Program-made: the position numbers and the translations under genes | Notes under the pieces: model-generated | Database searches by the model: none | What the model saw: the letters and a program-made list of their open reading frames with translations, nothing else | Told to the model about the DNA's origin: nothing | DNA from: an uncultured Ruminococcus sp. | Lineage (GTDB): Bacteria > Bacillota > Clostridia > Oscillospirales > Ruminococcaceae | Assembly: GCA_947169885.1 (NCBI GenBank) | Contig: CAMVRM010000038.1 | Coordinates: 1-34,396 of the forward strand | DNA: 34,396 nucleotides | Direction: 5' to 3' | Part shown: in pieces, positions 15,386 through 24,079 of the stretch | Layout: every line of letters starts with the position of its first letter | Numbering within the stretch: the stretch's first letter is position 1

Positions 15386-16066
15386 ATGGCAATAAGAATA
15401 TCTCGTTCTTTAACGGAAAAATATGAGGGCAAGGACGGCTTCCGACTGATCGACTATTCAATTTATCACAGTGAAAAGGACGAATGTTACTTTTATTCAT
15501 GTGAGGTAAAAGCTGATGAGGAAGACCTTAAAGAGTTAATGAGCCAAACTGATGACTTGACACTCACCTATAAAAAAGACCCGTTTTTCAACGGGCAGTT
15601 CATGCTCACCGTCAGAACGATATGTGATTCAGTATTTGATCTGACGATGATCGCAAATTTCACAACATCAGTCTATAAAGAACTGGTCTTTTTTGAGAAT
15701 GAGGACAACAGGTTTCTTTGCGCCGATGAGGCTCATACCACAAAGATCATACTCAACGAGAGGGTGGTAAGAGTTCCGGATTACCTTGTACGCTGTGAAC
15801 AGCTAGGCAGTGAATCATTCGAGGCAAAAGAATCTGAACTGTATCTGATACGGCTTCTGAACCCTGTTGACAATGAGTTGAGAGCCTTTAAAGTTGAGCA
15901 TGATCTTTCGTCTGCCGGATACAAGCTCATGCTTTTCGACCATAAGACAGCTTACCTTGTTTTCGATAACGGCGGAACAGTAAACGCACTGATATTCACC
16001 TGTGACGGTTTTACCGAAATAATAAACAGCAAAGAACTTTCAAAAAGACTTAACGGTCATAATTAA
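15386..16066 (+). CDS. Hypothetical soluble protein in the pheS-pheT operon
   Basis: The 226-residue protein is acidic, without signal peptide or TM segment, and I do not recognise a family. The sequence alternates strand-like stretches (DECYFYSCEVKA, LTYKKDPFFNGQFMLTV) with charged turns. The C-terminal half (SELYLIRLLNPVDNELRAFKVEHD, YKLMLFDHKTAYLVFDNGG) looks like repeated beta hairpins. GGAGG lies 6 nt before the ATG. It lies 24 nt before pheT. Its base composition is slightly more AT-rich than that of pheS and pheT, which might point to later insertion. Confidence 0.7.
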   Translation: MAIRISRSLTEKYEGKDGFRLIDYSIYHSEKDECYFYSCEVKADEEDLKELMSQTDDLTLTYKKDPFFNGQFMLTVRTICDSVFDLTMIANFTTSVYKELVFFENEDNRFLCADEAHTTKIILNERVVRVPDYLVRCEQLGSESFEAKESELYLIRLLNPVDNELRAFKVEHDLSSAGYKLMLFDHKTAYLVFDNGGTVNALIFTCDGFTEIINSKELSKRLNGHN

Positions 16067-16090
16067 TAAAATAAGAAAGAGGTTAAAACT

Positions 16091-18505
16091 ATGGATCTTT
16101 CAATGAAATGGCTTGCAGATTATGTTGACTGCAAGTGCGATACAAAGAAATTCTGCGACGAGATGACCCTTTCGGGTTCAAAAGTCGAGTGCTTCCGTGA
16201 GGAGGGCGACTATATCTCGAACGTTGTTGTCGGTCACGTTGTTGACATCGTACCTCACCCCAACAGTGACCATATGTTCATCTGTCAGATAGACGTGGGC
16301 GAGGGCGAGCCTGTACAGATAGTAACGGGCGCTCAGAACGTAAAGAAAGGTGATTACGTTCCTGCGGCAAAGCACAAGTCGACCGTTCTCCACGAGGGCA
16401 AGCCCGTCAAGATAACCAAAGGCAAGCTGAGAGGCGAAGCTTCAAACGGAATGCTCTGTTCCCTCGATGAACTGGGACTGACTCTGCACGATTTCCCCTA
16501 TGCTATCGAGGACGGCATATTCATTTTAGGCGACGACTGCGACAAGACTGTTGGCATGGACATAAAGAAAGCTATCGGCTTTGACGACACTGTTGTTGAG
16601 TTCGAGATAACTTCAAACCGTCCCGACTGCCTTTCTGTAACGGGTCTTGCAAGAGAAGCGGCTGCGACTTTCAACATCAAGGCTGACATAAAAGAGCCGA
16701 CATTCAAGGGCGTTGACGGCGACATAAACGAGATCATGTCCGTTGAGATACACAATCCCGAGCTTTGCCCGAGATACATGGCAGGCTATGTCAAGAATGT
16801 AAAGATAGGTCCTTCACCGAGGTGGCTTCGTGAGAGACTTCGTGCAAGCGGCGTTCGTCCCATCAACAATTTTGTCGACATCACCAACTTTGTTATGCTG
16901 GAATACGGTCAGCCTATGCACGCTTTCGACCTGAGATACGTTTCGGGCGCAAAGATCAATATACGCAATGCAAAGGCAGGCGAGAAGATCACAACTCTTG
17001 ACGGCGTTGAGCGTGAACTTTCGGAAGAAATGCTCGTTATCGCAGACGCTGAAAAGCCTGTTGCTGTTGCAGGCGTTATGGGCGGCGAGTACAGCGGGAT
17101 CATGGACGACACCACCGCAGTTGTGTTCGAGTCAGCTTGCTTTGACGGCGCATCTGTCCGCACCACCGCAAAGAAACTCGGCATGAGAACTGACGCTTCC
17201 GCACGCTTTGAAAAGGGTCTTGACCCCGAGAACACATACTTTGCACTTATGCGTGCATTCGAGCTTGTTGAACAGCTGGGCTGCGGCGAAGTTGTCCGCA
17301 CTTATATCGACTGTGACAAGACTGTCGCAAAGGACAAGGGCGTAACATTCGACCCCGACTGGATAAACGGCTTCTTAGGCACTGACATACCTGCGGCACA
17401 GCAGGAAGAATACCTCACCCGTCTTGGCTTTGAGATAAAGGACGGCAAGGCTTACGCTCCCTATTACCGCATCGACATCGAGTGCAAGTCCGACCTTGCG
17501 GAGGAAGTTGCAAGGCTCTACGGCTACAACAACATTCCCGACACGATAATCCGTGGCGTTGCACAGGCAAAACTCACACGCAAACAGCGCTTTGACCGCA
17601 CCGTTACAAATGCAATGCTCGGCATGGGCGTTAACGAGATAACCACTTTCTCGTTCATCAGCCCTAAGTATTTCGACAAGATAAGACTTTCCAAGGAGTC
17701 GAAACTGCGCAATACCGTTGTTATCTCCAATCCCTTAGGAGAAGACACCAGCGTTATGAGAACGACTATACTGCCCTCTGTTATGGAAGTGCTTGCACGC
17801 AATTACAGCTTCCGCAACGCTGAGTGCTATGCTTTCGAGTTAGGCAATGAGTATATCCCCGTGGACGGTGAAGTTCTTCCCGAAGAACCTGAGCGCTTAG
17901 GTATCGGTTTGTATGACGCAAACGGCAAGATCGACTTCTACACCGTCAAGGGCATGATCGAGGAACTGCTTGACAAGTGCGGCGCTCCCGAATACGAAGT
18001 CGCAAGACCTGCCGAGAACACCGCTTTCGACGAAGTAAGCGCATTCCACCCCGGCAGAGTTGCGGTTATCACCATCGAGGGCAAGGAACTTGCGATATTC
18101 GGCGAACTGCACCCCGAGACTTGTGAAAATTACGGCATCGGCTGCCGTGCTTATGCCGCAAAGGTCAATATCCCCGAACTTATGGAAGTTTGCGCCGAGC
18201 AGAAGACATATAAGCCTCTGCCCAAGTTCCCTGCCGCTACCCGTGACCTCAGCCTTATCTGCGATGATGAGATGCCTGCCGCACTTATCGAACGCACTAT
18301 CAAGGACGCAGCAGGCAGCATCTTAGAGAGTGTTACACTGTTCGACCTGTACAAGGGCAAGCAGATCGCCGAGGGCAAAAAGAGCATCTCCTACTCGCTG
18401 ACCCTCCGCTCGCACGAGGGCACTCTTACCGATGAGCAGGCAGACAAAACAATGGAAAAAGTTATCAAAGCGCTCGCTGCACAGGGCGCAGAACTCAGAA
18501 GCTGA
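16091..18505 (+). CDS. pheT: Phenylalanine--tRNA ligase beta subunit
   Basis: The 804-residue protein is full length. The N-terminal OB-fold tRNA-binding domain (about 40-150) includes VVVGHVVDIVPHPNSDHMFICQIDVGEG. The B3/B4 editing domain contains FVDITNFVMLEYGQPMHAFD, then the B5 domain, the catalytic-like core, and the C-terminal FDX-ACB anticodon-binding domain (KPLPKFPAATRDLSLI to the end). It edits mischarged Tyr-tRNA and shapes the alpha2-beta2 synthetase. The ATG is 25 nt after the hypothetical gene, with AGAGG upstream. No clear terminator follows the stop, so reading into ireB is possible. Confidence 0.97.
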   Translation: MDLSMKWLADYVDCKCDTKKFCDEMTLSGSKVECFREEGDYISNVVVGHVVDIVPHPNSDHMFICQIDVGEGEPVQIVTGAQNVKKGDYVPAAKHKSTVLHEGKPVKITKGKLRGEASNGMLCSLDELGLTLHDFPYAIEDGIFILGDDCDKTVGMDIKKAIGFDDTVVEFEITSNRPDCLSVTGLAREAAATFNIKADIKEPTFKGVDGDINEIMSVEIHNPELCPRYMAGYVKNVKIGPSPRWLRERLRASGVRPINNFVDITNFVMLEYGQPMHAFDLRYVSGAKINIRNAKAGEKITTLDGVERELSEEMLVIADAEKPVAVAGVMGGEYSGIMDDTTAVVFESACFDGASVRTTAKKLGMRTDASARFEKGLDPENTYFALMRAFELVEQLGCGEVVRTYIDCDKTVAKDKGVTFDPDWINGFLGTDIPAAQQEEYLTRLGFEIKDGKAYAPYYRIDIECKSDLAEEVARLYGYNNIPDTIIRGVAQAKLTRKQRFDRTVTNAMLGMGVNEITTFSFISPKYFDKIRLSKESKLRNTVVISNPLGEDTSVMRTTILPSVMEVLARNYSFRNAECYAFELGNEYIPVDGEVLPEEPERLGIGLYDANGKIDFYTVKGMIEELLDKCGAPEYEVARPAENTAFDEVSAFHPGRVAVITIEGKELAIFGELHPETCENYGIGCRAYAAKVNIPELMEVCAEQKTYKPLPKFPAATRDLSLICDDEMPAALIERTIKDAAGSILESVTLFDLYKGKQIAEGKKSISYSLTLRSHEGTLTDEQADKTMEKVIKALAAQGAELRS

Positions 18506-18588
18506 CATTTTTTGCCATTCACGATAGCTGTATTATACTAAAAGGTGAACGAGAATTTGTGCAAAACGCTTAATATTTATCAAAACAC

Positions 18589-18617
18589 TTGTACTTTCTG
18601 CAAAAATGCGGTATAAT
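18589..18617 (+). promoter_or_regulatory. ireB promoter
   Basis: TTGTAC (18589-18594) and TATAAT (18612-18617) have a 17-bp spacer, with GCGG before the -10. A weaker pair, TTGCCA (18512) and TATACT (18534), lies upstream with 16 bp between. Confidence 0.75.
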
Positions 18618-18699
18618 ATAAAAGACGTTGAAATATTATTCAGTAACAGCTTCGATAAAAGATCAGGCAATGTCAGGACAGACAAAGGAGTTGAGCATT

Positions 18700-18954
18700 A
18701 TGCACGATACACTCGAGTTTACGGTAAGAAAAGATAATAATGAAAAGATGAAAGCAACGCTCGAGGCTGTGTACAGCGCTCTTGTAAAAAAGGGCTATAA
18801 TCCCATAAACCAAATTGTAGGTTATATTCTCTCTGAGGATCCGACCTACATAACCACATATAACAATGCCAGAAGCATGATCCGCCACATCGACCGTGAC
18901 GAACTGCTTCAAGAGCTTGTAAAGTGCTATCTTAATGTAGAGGATAAGCAGTGA
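18700..18954 (+). CDS. ireB: IreB family regulatory phosphoprotein (UPF0297/DUF965)
   Basis: From the ATG at 18700 the protein has 84 residues, normal for the family. It has the core [32 protein letters not shown] and ends [12 protein letters not shown]. In Enterococcus IreB is phosphorylated by the PASTA kinase IreK and lowers cephalosporin resistance. The frame is open back to 18628, but AAAGGAG lies 9 nt before 18700 and the family starts there. In most Firmicutes it is followed by ruvX/yqgF and a DUF1292 gene. Here a terminator follows at once, so the usual operon is broken. Confidence 0.93.
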   Translation: MHDTLEFTVRKDNNEKMKATLEAVYSALVKKGYNPINQIVGYILSEDPTYITTYNNARSMIRHIDRDELLQELVKCYLNVEDKQ

Positions 18955-18976
18955 TCTTTTCACAATAACCACAACG

Positions 18977-19011
18977 GCGGTGTAGGCTTTTTAGGGCTGC
19001 ACCGCTTTTTT
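18977..19011 (+). terminator. Terminator of ireB
   Basis: GCGGTG pairs with CACCGC, extended by AG/CT across one mismatch, and is followed by TTTTTT. It separates ireB from the two-component system. Confidence 0.8.
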
Positions 19012-19019
19012 CTGTACAT

Positions 19020-19052
19020 AAAGGATATACAAAGGATATACAAAGGATACAT
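19020..19052 (+). promoter_or_regulatory. Three tandem 11-bp direct repeats, likely OmpR/PhoB-type operator
   Basis: AAAGGATATAC occurs at 19020-19030 and 19031-19041, and AAAGGATACAT at 19042-19052, head to tail with an exact 11-bp step. TATAAT follows at 19061-19066, so the last two repeats cover the -35 position, where no good -35 hexamer is seen. This is the arrangement of an activator-dependent promoter bound by a winged-helix response regulator, and the next gene encodes one. Autoregulation is inferred. Confidence 0.75.
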
Positions 19053-19087
19053 CGGTATCATATAATAAAGACAACGGAGGAAAGGAT

Positions 19088-19792
19088 ATGGACTATAAAA
19101 TTCTGCTTGTTGAGGACGACTCTCAGATACGTGAGGTCATCTCGGATTTCTTCGCCGAGAAAGGCGGCTACACGCTCATGACTGCTGAGGACGGACAAAA
19201 AGGACTTGACCTTATCTACGAAAACAACTTTGACCTGCTCATGCTTGACATCATGCTCCCCGGGTTGGACGGTTTTTCTATCTGCCGTGAGGTCAGGGCG
19301 AAAAGCATCGTGCCGATACTGTTTCTGACTGCCCGTGGACGTGAGGAAGATATTCTCTACGGCTATGACTTAGGGTGCGATGATTATATCGTCAAGCCGT
19401 TCTCGCTTGCAGCGCTTTATGCAAAAGTCGGCGCACTTATCAAGCGCTCAAAAGGCATGATGATAAAAAAAGAAATGGTCTGCGGAAACATAAGGCTTGA
19501 CCCCACCACCCTTACCGTGACCGCTGACGGCAAGCCCGTTGAACTTCCCCCGAAAGAATATGCAATGCTCAAATATCTCATGGAGCATAAAAACTGGGTC
19601 ATCGACCGTGACACACTTCTGACACGCATATGGGGCGCAGATTATTTCGGGAGCGACAGAGTTGTTGACAACCACATAAAAAAGCTGCGTAAGGCTCTCG
19701 GTCCCTGCGGCGGACAGATAAAAACGGTCATTACCAAGGGCTACAAGATAACCGATCAGCGGAGGGATAATTATGAAACAGACAAAACGTGA
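19088..19792 (+). CDS. OmpR/PhoB family response regulator
   Basis: The 234-residue protein has a receiver domain with acidic pair E9-D10-D11, phospho-acceptor D54 (LLMLDIMLPG), T81 and K103 (DDYIVKPF). A winged-helix DNA-binding domain follows (about 130-225) with LPPKEYAMLKYLMEHKNWVIDRDTLL and DRVVDNHIKKLRKAL. Phosphorylation by the sensor kinase encoded next would promote dimerisation on direct-repeat DNA. GGAGG lies 7 nt before the ATG. Its end overlaps the kinase gene by 20 nt. The three 11-bp repeats just upstream are the obvious candidate site for this protein. Confidence 0.94.
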   Translation: MDYKILLVEDDSQIREVISDFFAEKGGYTLMTAEDGQKGLDLIYENNFDLLMLDIMLPGLDGFSICREVRAKSIVPILFLTARGREEDILYGYDLGCDDYIVKPFSLAALYAKVGALIKRSKGMMIKKEMVCGNIRLDPTTLTVTADGKPVELPPKEYAMLKYLMEHKNWVIDRDTLLTRIWGADYFGSDRVVDNHIKKLRKALGPCGGQIKTVITKGYKITDQRRDNYETDKT

Positions 19793-21428
19793 AAAGCTGC
19801 TCAAAAAGAAGATAAAGCGCCGCAGCTACGGCGGTGTGCTGGTGTCGAAGCTGATACCGTGCCTTGTCATCGGGGGTATCGTGTCGGCGGTCGCCTGCTT
19901 TGTGACATACAAGCTGATAGCACCCATTGTACACGAGACAAACCTCTCGCAGCAGTATTTCCTCGAAAACAATCTTGTTTCGGAGTATGACAACTACAAC
20001 GGCGAGAACTATGAGCAGAGGGTCATAGACTACCTTTACGCATTAAGCAATTCAAACACATATCAGTCGGCGTATGAGCTTTTCGATGCCGAGAATAACG
20101 AAAGGATAATGAGAAGCGAATTTATCGGGTGGGCTTGTGTCCACACAGGCAAGACAAAGACCCAGTCGCCCGACTATTATACCTGCGACACGAGCCTTAT
20201 GGGTGAAGCTTTTGAACACTTTGAGAAATACTATGATGATTACTTTGAGGACGTTGATTCGTATGTCAGCATGGGATTTGAAGATTTTTACATCAAGGAT
20301 GACGGAACTTTTCTCCCGGGCAAGGGCGAGATAAGCCTGACGACATTCTCAGAACCGGGGCTTACCGGCAACAGCGAGGAAAACACCGAAACGCTTGAAT
20401 CCTTCGACTTCACGCCTGCGGACACATCGGGCATGACGCACATCACGAGCGGAGAATCGGTGCGCACCTATGCAAACGTAAGAGGCGAACCGAATGACAG
20501 CATAGCAATGAAAATGCTCGACCAACACCGAGCTTATCTTGACAGCTCCAGCCATTCGAGCGTTCACAGCGAGCTTGGTTTTGCAGGCAGCTACAGCGTT
20601 TTCCGCACGAAGCTCACACTGCCGAACGGAAAGAATTACTATCTCTACTCTTCATACTACGTTGACGAATCGGGGTTCTGCAAAACGGCGTTTGCTGTGA
20701 TCTGCGGCTTTGTAATGTTCATATCTCTTGTTATCGCATTCCTGAAAGCGTACAGCACCTACACGAAGGAGCAGGCACATTTCGCAATGGAGGATTACAG
20801 GCGTGACATGACAAACACCATGGCGCATGACCTTAAAACGCCGCTCATGGCTATCTCGGGGGCGGCTGAGAACATGAAGAACACCTGCGATGAAGAAAAG
20901 CGCCTGCACTACGCTGACATGATACTCTCGAACGTGGATTACATGAACGGCATCATTGGCAGTGTACTGGAACTTGCCAAAGTCGAACAGCTCACACGCA
21001 CGAAGAAAGAACCTGTTGACCTCAGAGCGCTTACCGAACAGACGGCAAAGATGTATGAGGACGTTCTCGCCGAAAAGGAGATACACCTTAACATTGACGG
21101 CTCGGCGACCGTTAAGGCAGACAGCAGTCTCATGAAGCAGGCTGTCGGAAATCTGGTTTCAAACGCCGTGAAATACACCATAGACGGCGGCAGTATAGAC
21201 ATTAAGCTTTCCGACAAGTCGCTCGCTATCACCAATGACAGCCGTGAAGTCACGAACAAGACTCCCGAACAGCTGTGGCAGCCGTTCATCAAGGGCGATA
21301 ACAGCCGAAGCGAAAAACTCGGAAGCGGTCTGGGGCTTTCGATAGTAAAAAACATCTGCGAACTGCAAGGATTTGAACCGCAGATCGAGATGAAAGATAA
21401 AAAATTTACTATAATGATAAAATTTTGA
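19773..21428 (+). CDS. Membrane sensor histidine kinase
   Basis: The 551-residue protein has a basic N-terminus, TM1 at about 25-48, a large extracytoplasmic domain (50-303), TM2 at about 304-326, a HisKA domain with His352 (TMAHDLKTPLMAISG), the N box QAVGNLVSNAVKYT (456-469) and GSGLGLS (517-523). The usual DxGxG G1 box is degenerate (ITNDSRE, 486-492): one Asp remains but both glycines are gone, which may alter ATP binding. The sensor domain, rich in Tyr, Asp and Glu, matches no ligand-binding family that I can name. GGAGGG precedes the ATG inside the regulator gene. The ligand is unknown; the MATE gene downstream has its own promoter. Confidence 0.92.
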   Translation: MKQTKREKLLKKKIKRRSYGGVLVSKLIPCLVIGGIVSAVACFVTYKLIAPIVHETNLSQQYFLENNLVSEYDNYNGENYEQRVIDYLYALSNSNTYQSAYELFDAENNERIMRSEFIGWACVHTGKTKTQSPDYYTCDTSLMGEAFEHFEKYYDDYFEDVDSYVSMGFEDFYIKDDGTFLPGKGEISLTTFSEPGLTGNSEENTETLESFDFTPADTSGMTHITSGESVRTYANVRGEPNDSIAMKMLDQHRAYLDSSSHSSVHSELGFAGSYSVFRTKLTLPNGKNYYLYSSYYVDESGFCKTAFAVICGFVMFISLVIAFLKAYSTYTKEQAHFAMEDYRRDMTNTMAHDLKTPLMAISGAAENMKNTCDEEKRLHYADMILSNVDYMNGIIGSVLELAKVEQLTRTKKEPVDLRALTEQTAKMYEDVLAEKEIHLNIDGSATVKADSSLMKQAVGNLVSNAVKYTIDGGSIDIKLSDKSLAITNDSREVTNKTPEQLWQPFIKGDNSRSEKLGSGLGLSIVKNICELQGFEPQIEMKDKKFTIMIKF

Positions 21429-21436
21429 TATTCAGT

Positions 21437-21476
21437 CTGCATATCCCCAAAACAAACGGATATGCAGATTTTTTTA
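21437..21476 (+). terminator. Terminator of the two-component operon
   Basis: An 11-bp perfect stem, TCTGCATATCC with GGATATGCAGA, has an 11-nt loop and is followed by seven T. Confidence 0.93.
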
Positions 21477-21647
21477 CGCCCCCCAAAAATAACGATATTT
21501 CGCCGTTTTGTTGATTATTCCCCCCTTAAACGTTTAGCGTTGATATTAACTGTACAAAATGAAATATAATCATACTCCGTAATGTTGATTTATAAAAAAT
21601 ACACAAATACAAACATATCTATTTATAAAAATCTTACAAAAAAACTG

Positions 21648-21676
21648 TTGGAATTACAAGACAAAAGCGGTATAAT
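21648..21676 (+). promoter_or_regulatory. MATE transporter promoter
   Basis: TTGGAA (21648-21653) and TATAAT (21671-21676) have a 17-bp spacer, 48 bp before the ATG. The 170-bp AT-rich stretch upstream holds a palindrome TAAACGTTTA (21527-21536) and no gene. Confidence 0.75.
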
Positions 21677-21723
21677 ATCAATCTGTAATGACAAATAATT
21701 AACAAATAGAAAGGGGTTAAAAC

Positions 21724-23106
21724 ATGACAAAAGACATGACAAAGGGCGATCCGCTGTCGCTCATTCTTGGTTTCTGCCTGCCTATGGTCTGCGGTAATCT
21801 TTTCCAGCAGCTGTACAACATGGTGGATTCTATCATCATCGGGCAGTACGTGGGCGTTAAGGCTTTTTCGGGCGTAGGCTCGGTGGGTTCGGTGTACTTC
21901 CTTGTTATCGGCACTGCAACGGGCATCTGCTCGGGATTCTCAATTCCTATCGCACAGAAATTCGGCGCAGATGACTTAAAGGGACTGCGCAAGACCGTCT
22001 ATAACGCAAACGTTCTTGCGGCGATAATGTCGGCAATACTGACGTTCGTGACAGTCGTTTTCTGCCGACCTCTGCTGACGCTCATGCGCACTCCGTCAGA
22101 AACATTTGAGTACGCTTTTTTGTACATAAGAATGATATTCTTAGGCATACCGATAACCGTTTTCTACAATATGCTCTCAGGTATACTCCGTGCGCTGGGC
22201 GACAGCAAAACACCGCTCAAATATCTGCTCATATCCTCGGCGCTCAACGTTATTTTCGACCTGCTGTTCATAATCGGTTTCGGAATGGGCGTGACAGGTG
22301 CGGCTGCGGCGACTGTTCTTTCACAGCTCATCTCGGGTCTGCTCTGTTTCAGATACGTCAAAAAGAACCTCACCTTTCTGCGCTGTGAGCCTGACGAGAA
22401 AAAGCTTGACCCTGCGCTCATCAAGGTCATTCTCTCGCTCGGTCTGCCAATGGCTTTCCAGTTCTCTATAACTGCAACGGGAACTATCATCTTGCAGACA
22501 GCCGTCAACAACCTGGGTCCGAGCATCGTTGCGGCGACCACCGCAGGCTCAAAGATACAGACCCTTGTTATCCAGCCCATGGAGACACTTGGCGTAACGC
22601 TTGCATCATACGGCGGTCAGAACATCGGTGCAGGCAAGCTTGACAGAGTTCGCAACGGCGCACGTCAGGCGCTCTGCGTTCAGCTCATCTACACCATAAC
22701 CATTGCAGTCGTGATATATTTCTTTGGCGATCTGGCGGCACACATCTTCATCAAGAAAAACGATCCCGATTACAAGCTTATCCTCGAAGGCGTTCAGCAC
22801 TATCTGCGTGTGACGTGCGTTTTCTATCCCGTTTTAGGCGTGCTGTTCCTGTTCAGGAATCTGTTGCAGGGCATAGGCTTCTCGGCGGTGACGCTCCTTG
22901 CAGGCGTTGTCGAACTGGTTTCAAGAACAGTAGTCTCGTTCGGATTTGTTTACCGTCTGGGCTTTGATGCGGCGTGCTTCGCTTCCCCCGTTGCGTGGAC
23001 AGCGGCGGCTGTTCTGCTCGTTTTCCTCTATGTCTACGAAATAAAACGCCTTGCACATCCCTCGCACAGCACAAACTTAACAGTCCAAAATACAGTCACT
23101 AAATAA
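21724..23106 (+). CDS. MATE family efflux transporter
   Basis: The 460-residue protein has 12 predicted membrane helices in two six-helix halves. It starts with the family's FCLPMVCGNLFQQLYNMVDSIIIGQYVG-type first helix, and VAFAS-like loops are replaced by GVKAFSGVGSVGSVYF. NMLSGILRALGDSKTPLKY in the first half and the matching LFLFRNLLQGIGFSAVTLLAG in the second are standard. It would export cationic drugs or metabolites using Na+ or H+. It resembles the large clostridial MATE group for which no substrate is known. AAGGGG lies 8 nt before the ATG. It is monocistronic, between a promoter and a terminator. Confidence 0.94.
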   Translation: MTKDMTKGDPLSLILGFCLPMVCGNLFQQLYNMVDSIIIGQYVGVKAFSGVGSVGSVYFLVIGTATGICSGFSIPIAQKFGADDLKGLRKTVYNANVLAAIMSAILTFVTVVFCRPLLTLMRTPSETFEYAFLYIRMIFLGIPITVFYNMLSGILRALGDSKTPLKYLLISSALNVIFDLLFIIGFGMGVTGAAAATVLSQLISGLLCFRYVKKNLTFLRCEPDEKKLDPALIKVILSLGLPMAFQFSITATGTIILQTAVNNLGPSIVAATTAGSKIQTLVIQPMETLGVTLASYGGQNIGAGKLDRVRNGARQALCVQLIYTITIAVVIYFFGDLAAHIFIKKNDPDYKLILEGVQHYLRVTCVFYPVLGVLFLFRNLLQGIGFSAVTLLAGVVELVSRTVVSFGFVYRLGFDAACFASPVAWTAAAVLLVFLYVYEIKRLAHPSHSTNLTVQNTVTK

Positions 23107-23149
23107 AAAAACTCTCCCGAAAGCTCAAACGCACTCGGGAGAGTTTTTA
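23107..23149. terminator. Bidirectional terminator between MATE gene and coaX
   Basis: ACTCTCCCGA (23111-23120) pairs with TCGGGAGAGT (23135-23144). The stem is flanked by A-run and T-run on both strands, so it can end both convergent units. Confidence 0.9.
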
Positions 23150-23308
23150 TAGCAATCCAAGAAAATACCAACACAAATCTTTCGGATAAAATTCCACATT
23201 GCTGCGTCAAACTCCCTTGCAGGGCGACAGCCCAACTGCGGTCGTTTTCCTTGCACTGTGAAATTTTCTCTCGAAATCTTTATGCTGCTATTTTCTTGTA
23301 TTGCTATA
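23148..23308. repeat. 161-bp near-palindromic element (MITE/REP-like)
   Basis: The two ends read TATAGCAATCCAAGAAAATA and, as reverse complement of the other end, TATAGCAATACAAGAAAATA, a 19-of-20 match. Partial complementarity continues inward for about 55 bases per arm. The centre is GGGC-GACA-GCCC at 23222-23233, within a base or so of the geometric middle (23228). There is no open frame of note. It fills the gap between two convergent genes. The form suits a small non-autonomous mobile element or a structured intergenic repeat. Confidence 0.8.
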
Positions 23309-23311
23309 TTT

Positions 23312-24079
23312 TTATGAACGGTTTTTTGTGTAGATTATCCGCAAGCCTTTTAAGAGAAGAGTTTCATCAAGAATGATCTCACGCTTGCAGTACGGCACGA
23401 TAACATTTGCAAGTCCGCCCGTTGAAACGACTGTGCATTTCTCGCCCAGCTCCTCCTCGATGCGCTCGATAACGCCGTCAAGACTTGAAGCAGTGGCGTT
23501 GATTATGCCGCTTTTCATGCAGTCGATCGTGTTCGTGCCGATGACCTTTTTCGCAGGAACAAGGCTTATGTTCGGCAGCTGCGAGGTGCGGCTGGTGAGA
23601 GAATCGAGCGACACACGAAGCCCGGGGATAATAAGTCCCCCGAGAAAATTCTTCTCACGGTCGATGACCGAAACGGTGGTGGCAGTTCCCATGTCGATAA
23701 GTATGAGCGGCGGAGTGTAAAGACTGACAGCCGCAACAGCGTCAGCAACTCTGTCGCTTCCAAGCTGTGCAGGATTGTCGAGCAGTATCCGCAGTCCCGT
23801 CTTTATCCCGGGACCTACCACAAGCACTTCTCCGCAGCCTAAGCGCTCCATGGCGCTCTTGACGACCTCGGTGAGCGGCGGCACGACTGACGAGATTATA
23901 CCGCCGTCGATATGTTCGCCCCCCAAGCCGTTGAGTTCGAGAATATTCTTTATCATGACCGTGTATTCCATCTGAGTGCTCTGGTGGTTGGTAGAGAGCC
24001 GCTCGATGAACTTTATCTCGCTGCGGTCAAAACAGCCTATCACGATGTTCGAGTTTCCAATGTCGACTGCAAGTATCAT
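23312..24079 (-). CDS. coaX: Type III pantothenate kinase
   Basis: The 255-residue protein has the ASKHA fold signatures of Coa[11 protein letters not shown] (5-14), [22 protein letters not shown] and [16 protein letters not shown], then [12 protein letters not shown] near the end. It phosphorylates pantothenate, the first committed step of CoA synthesis. Type III enzymes are not inhibited by CoA and need a monovalent cation. Its ATG overlaps the panD stop as ATGA (24076-24079). It is last in the panB-panC-panD-coaX operon, so the vitamin is made and activated from one transcript. Confidence 0.96.
   Translation of the reverse strand: MILAVDIGNSNIVIGCFDRSEIKFIERLSTNHQSTQMEYTVMIKNILELNGLGGEHIDGGIISSVVPPLTEVVKSAMERLGCGEVLVVGPGIKTGLRILLDNPAQLGSDRVADAVAAVSLYTPPLILIDMGTATTVSVIDREKNFLGGLIIPGLRVSLDSLTSRTSQLPNISLVPAKKVIGTNTIDCMKSGIINATASSLDGVIERIEEELGEKCTVVSTGGLANVIVPYCKREIILDETLLLKGLRIIYTKNRS

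Noticed and set aside
14241-16066. Misassembly or insertion sequence between pheS and pheT
   Set aside because: No transposase, terminal repeats or target duplications; the genes have ribosome sites and short operon-like spacing.
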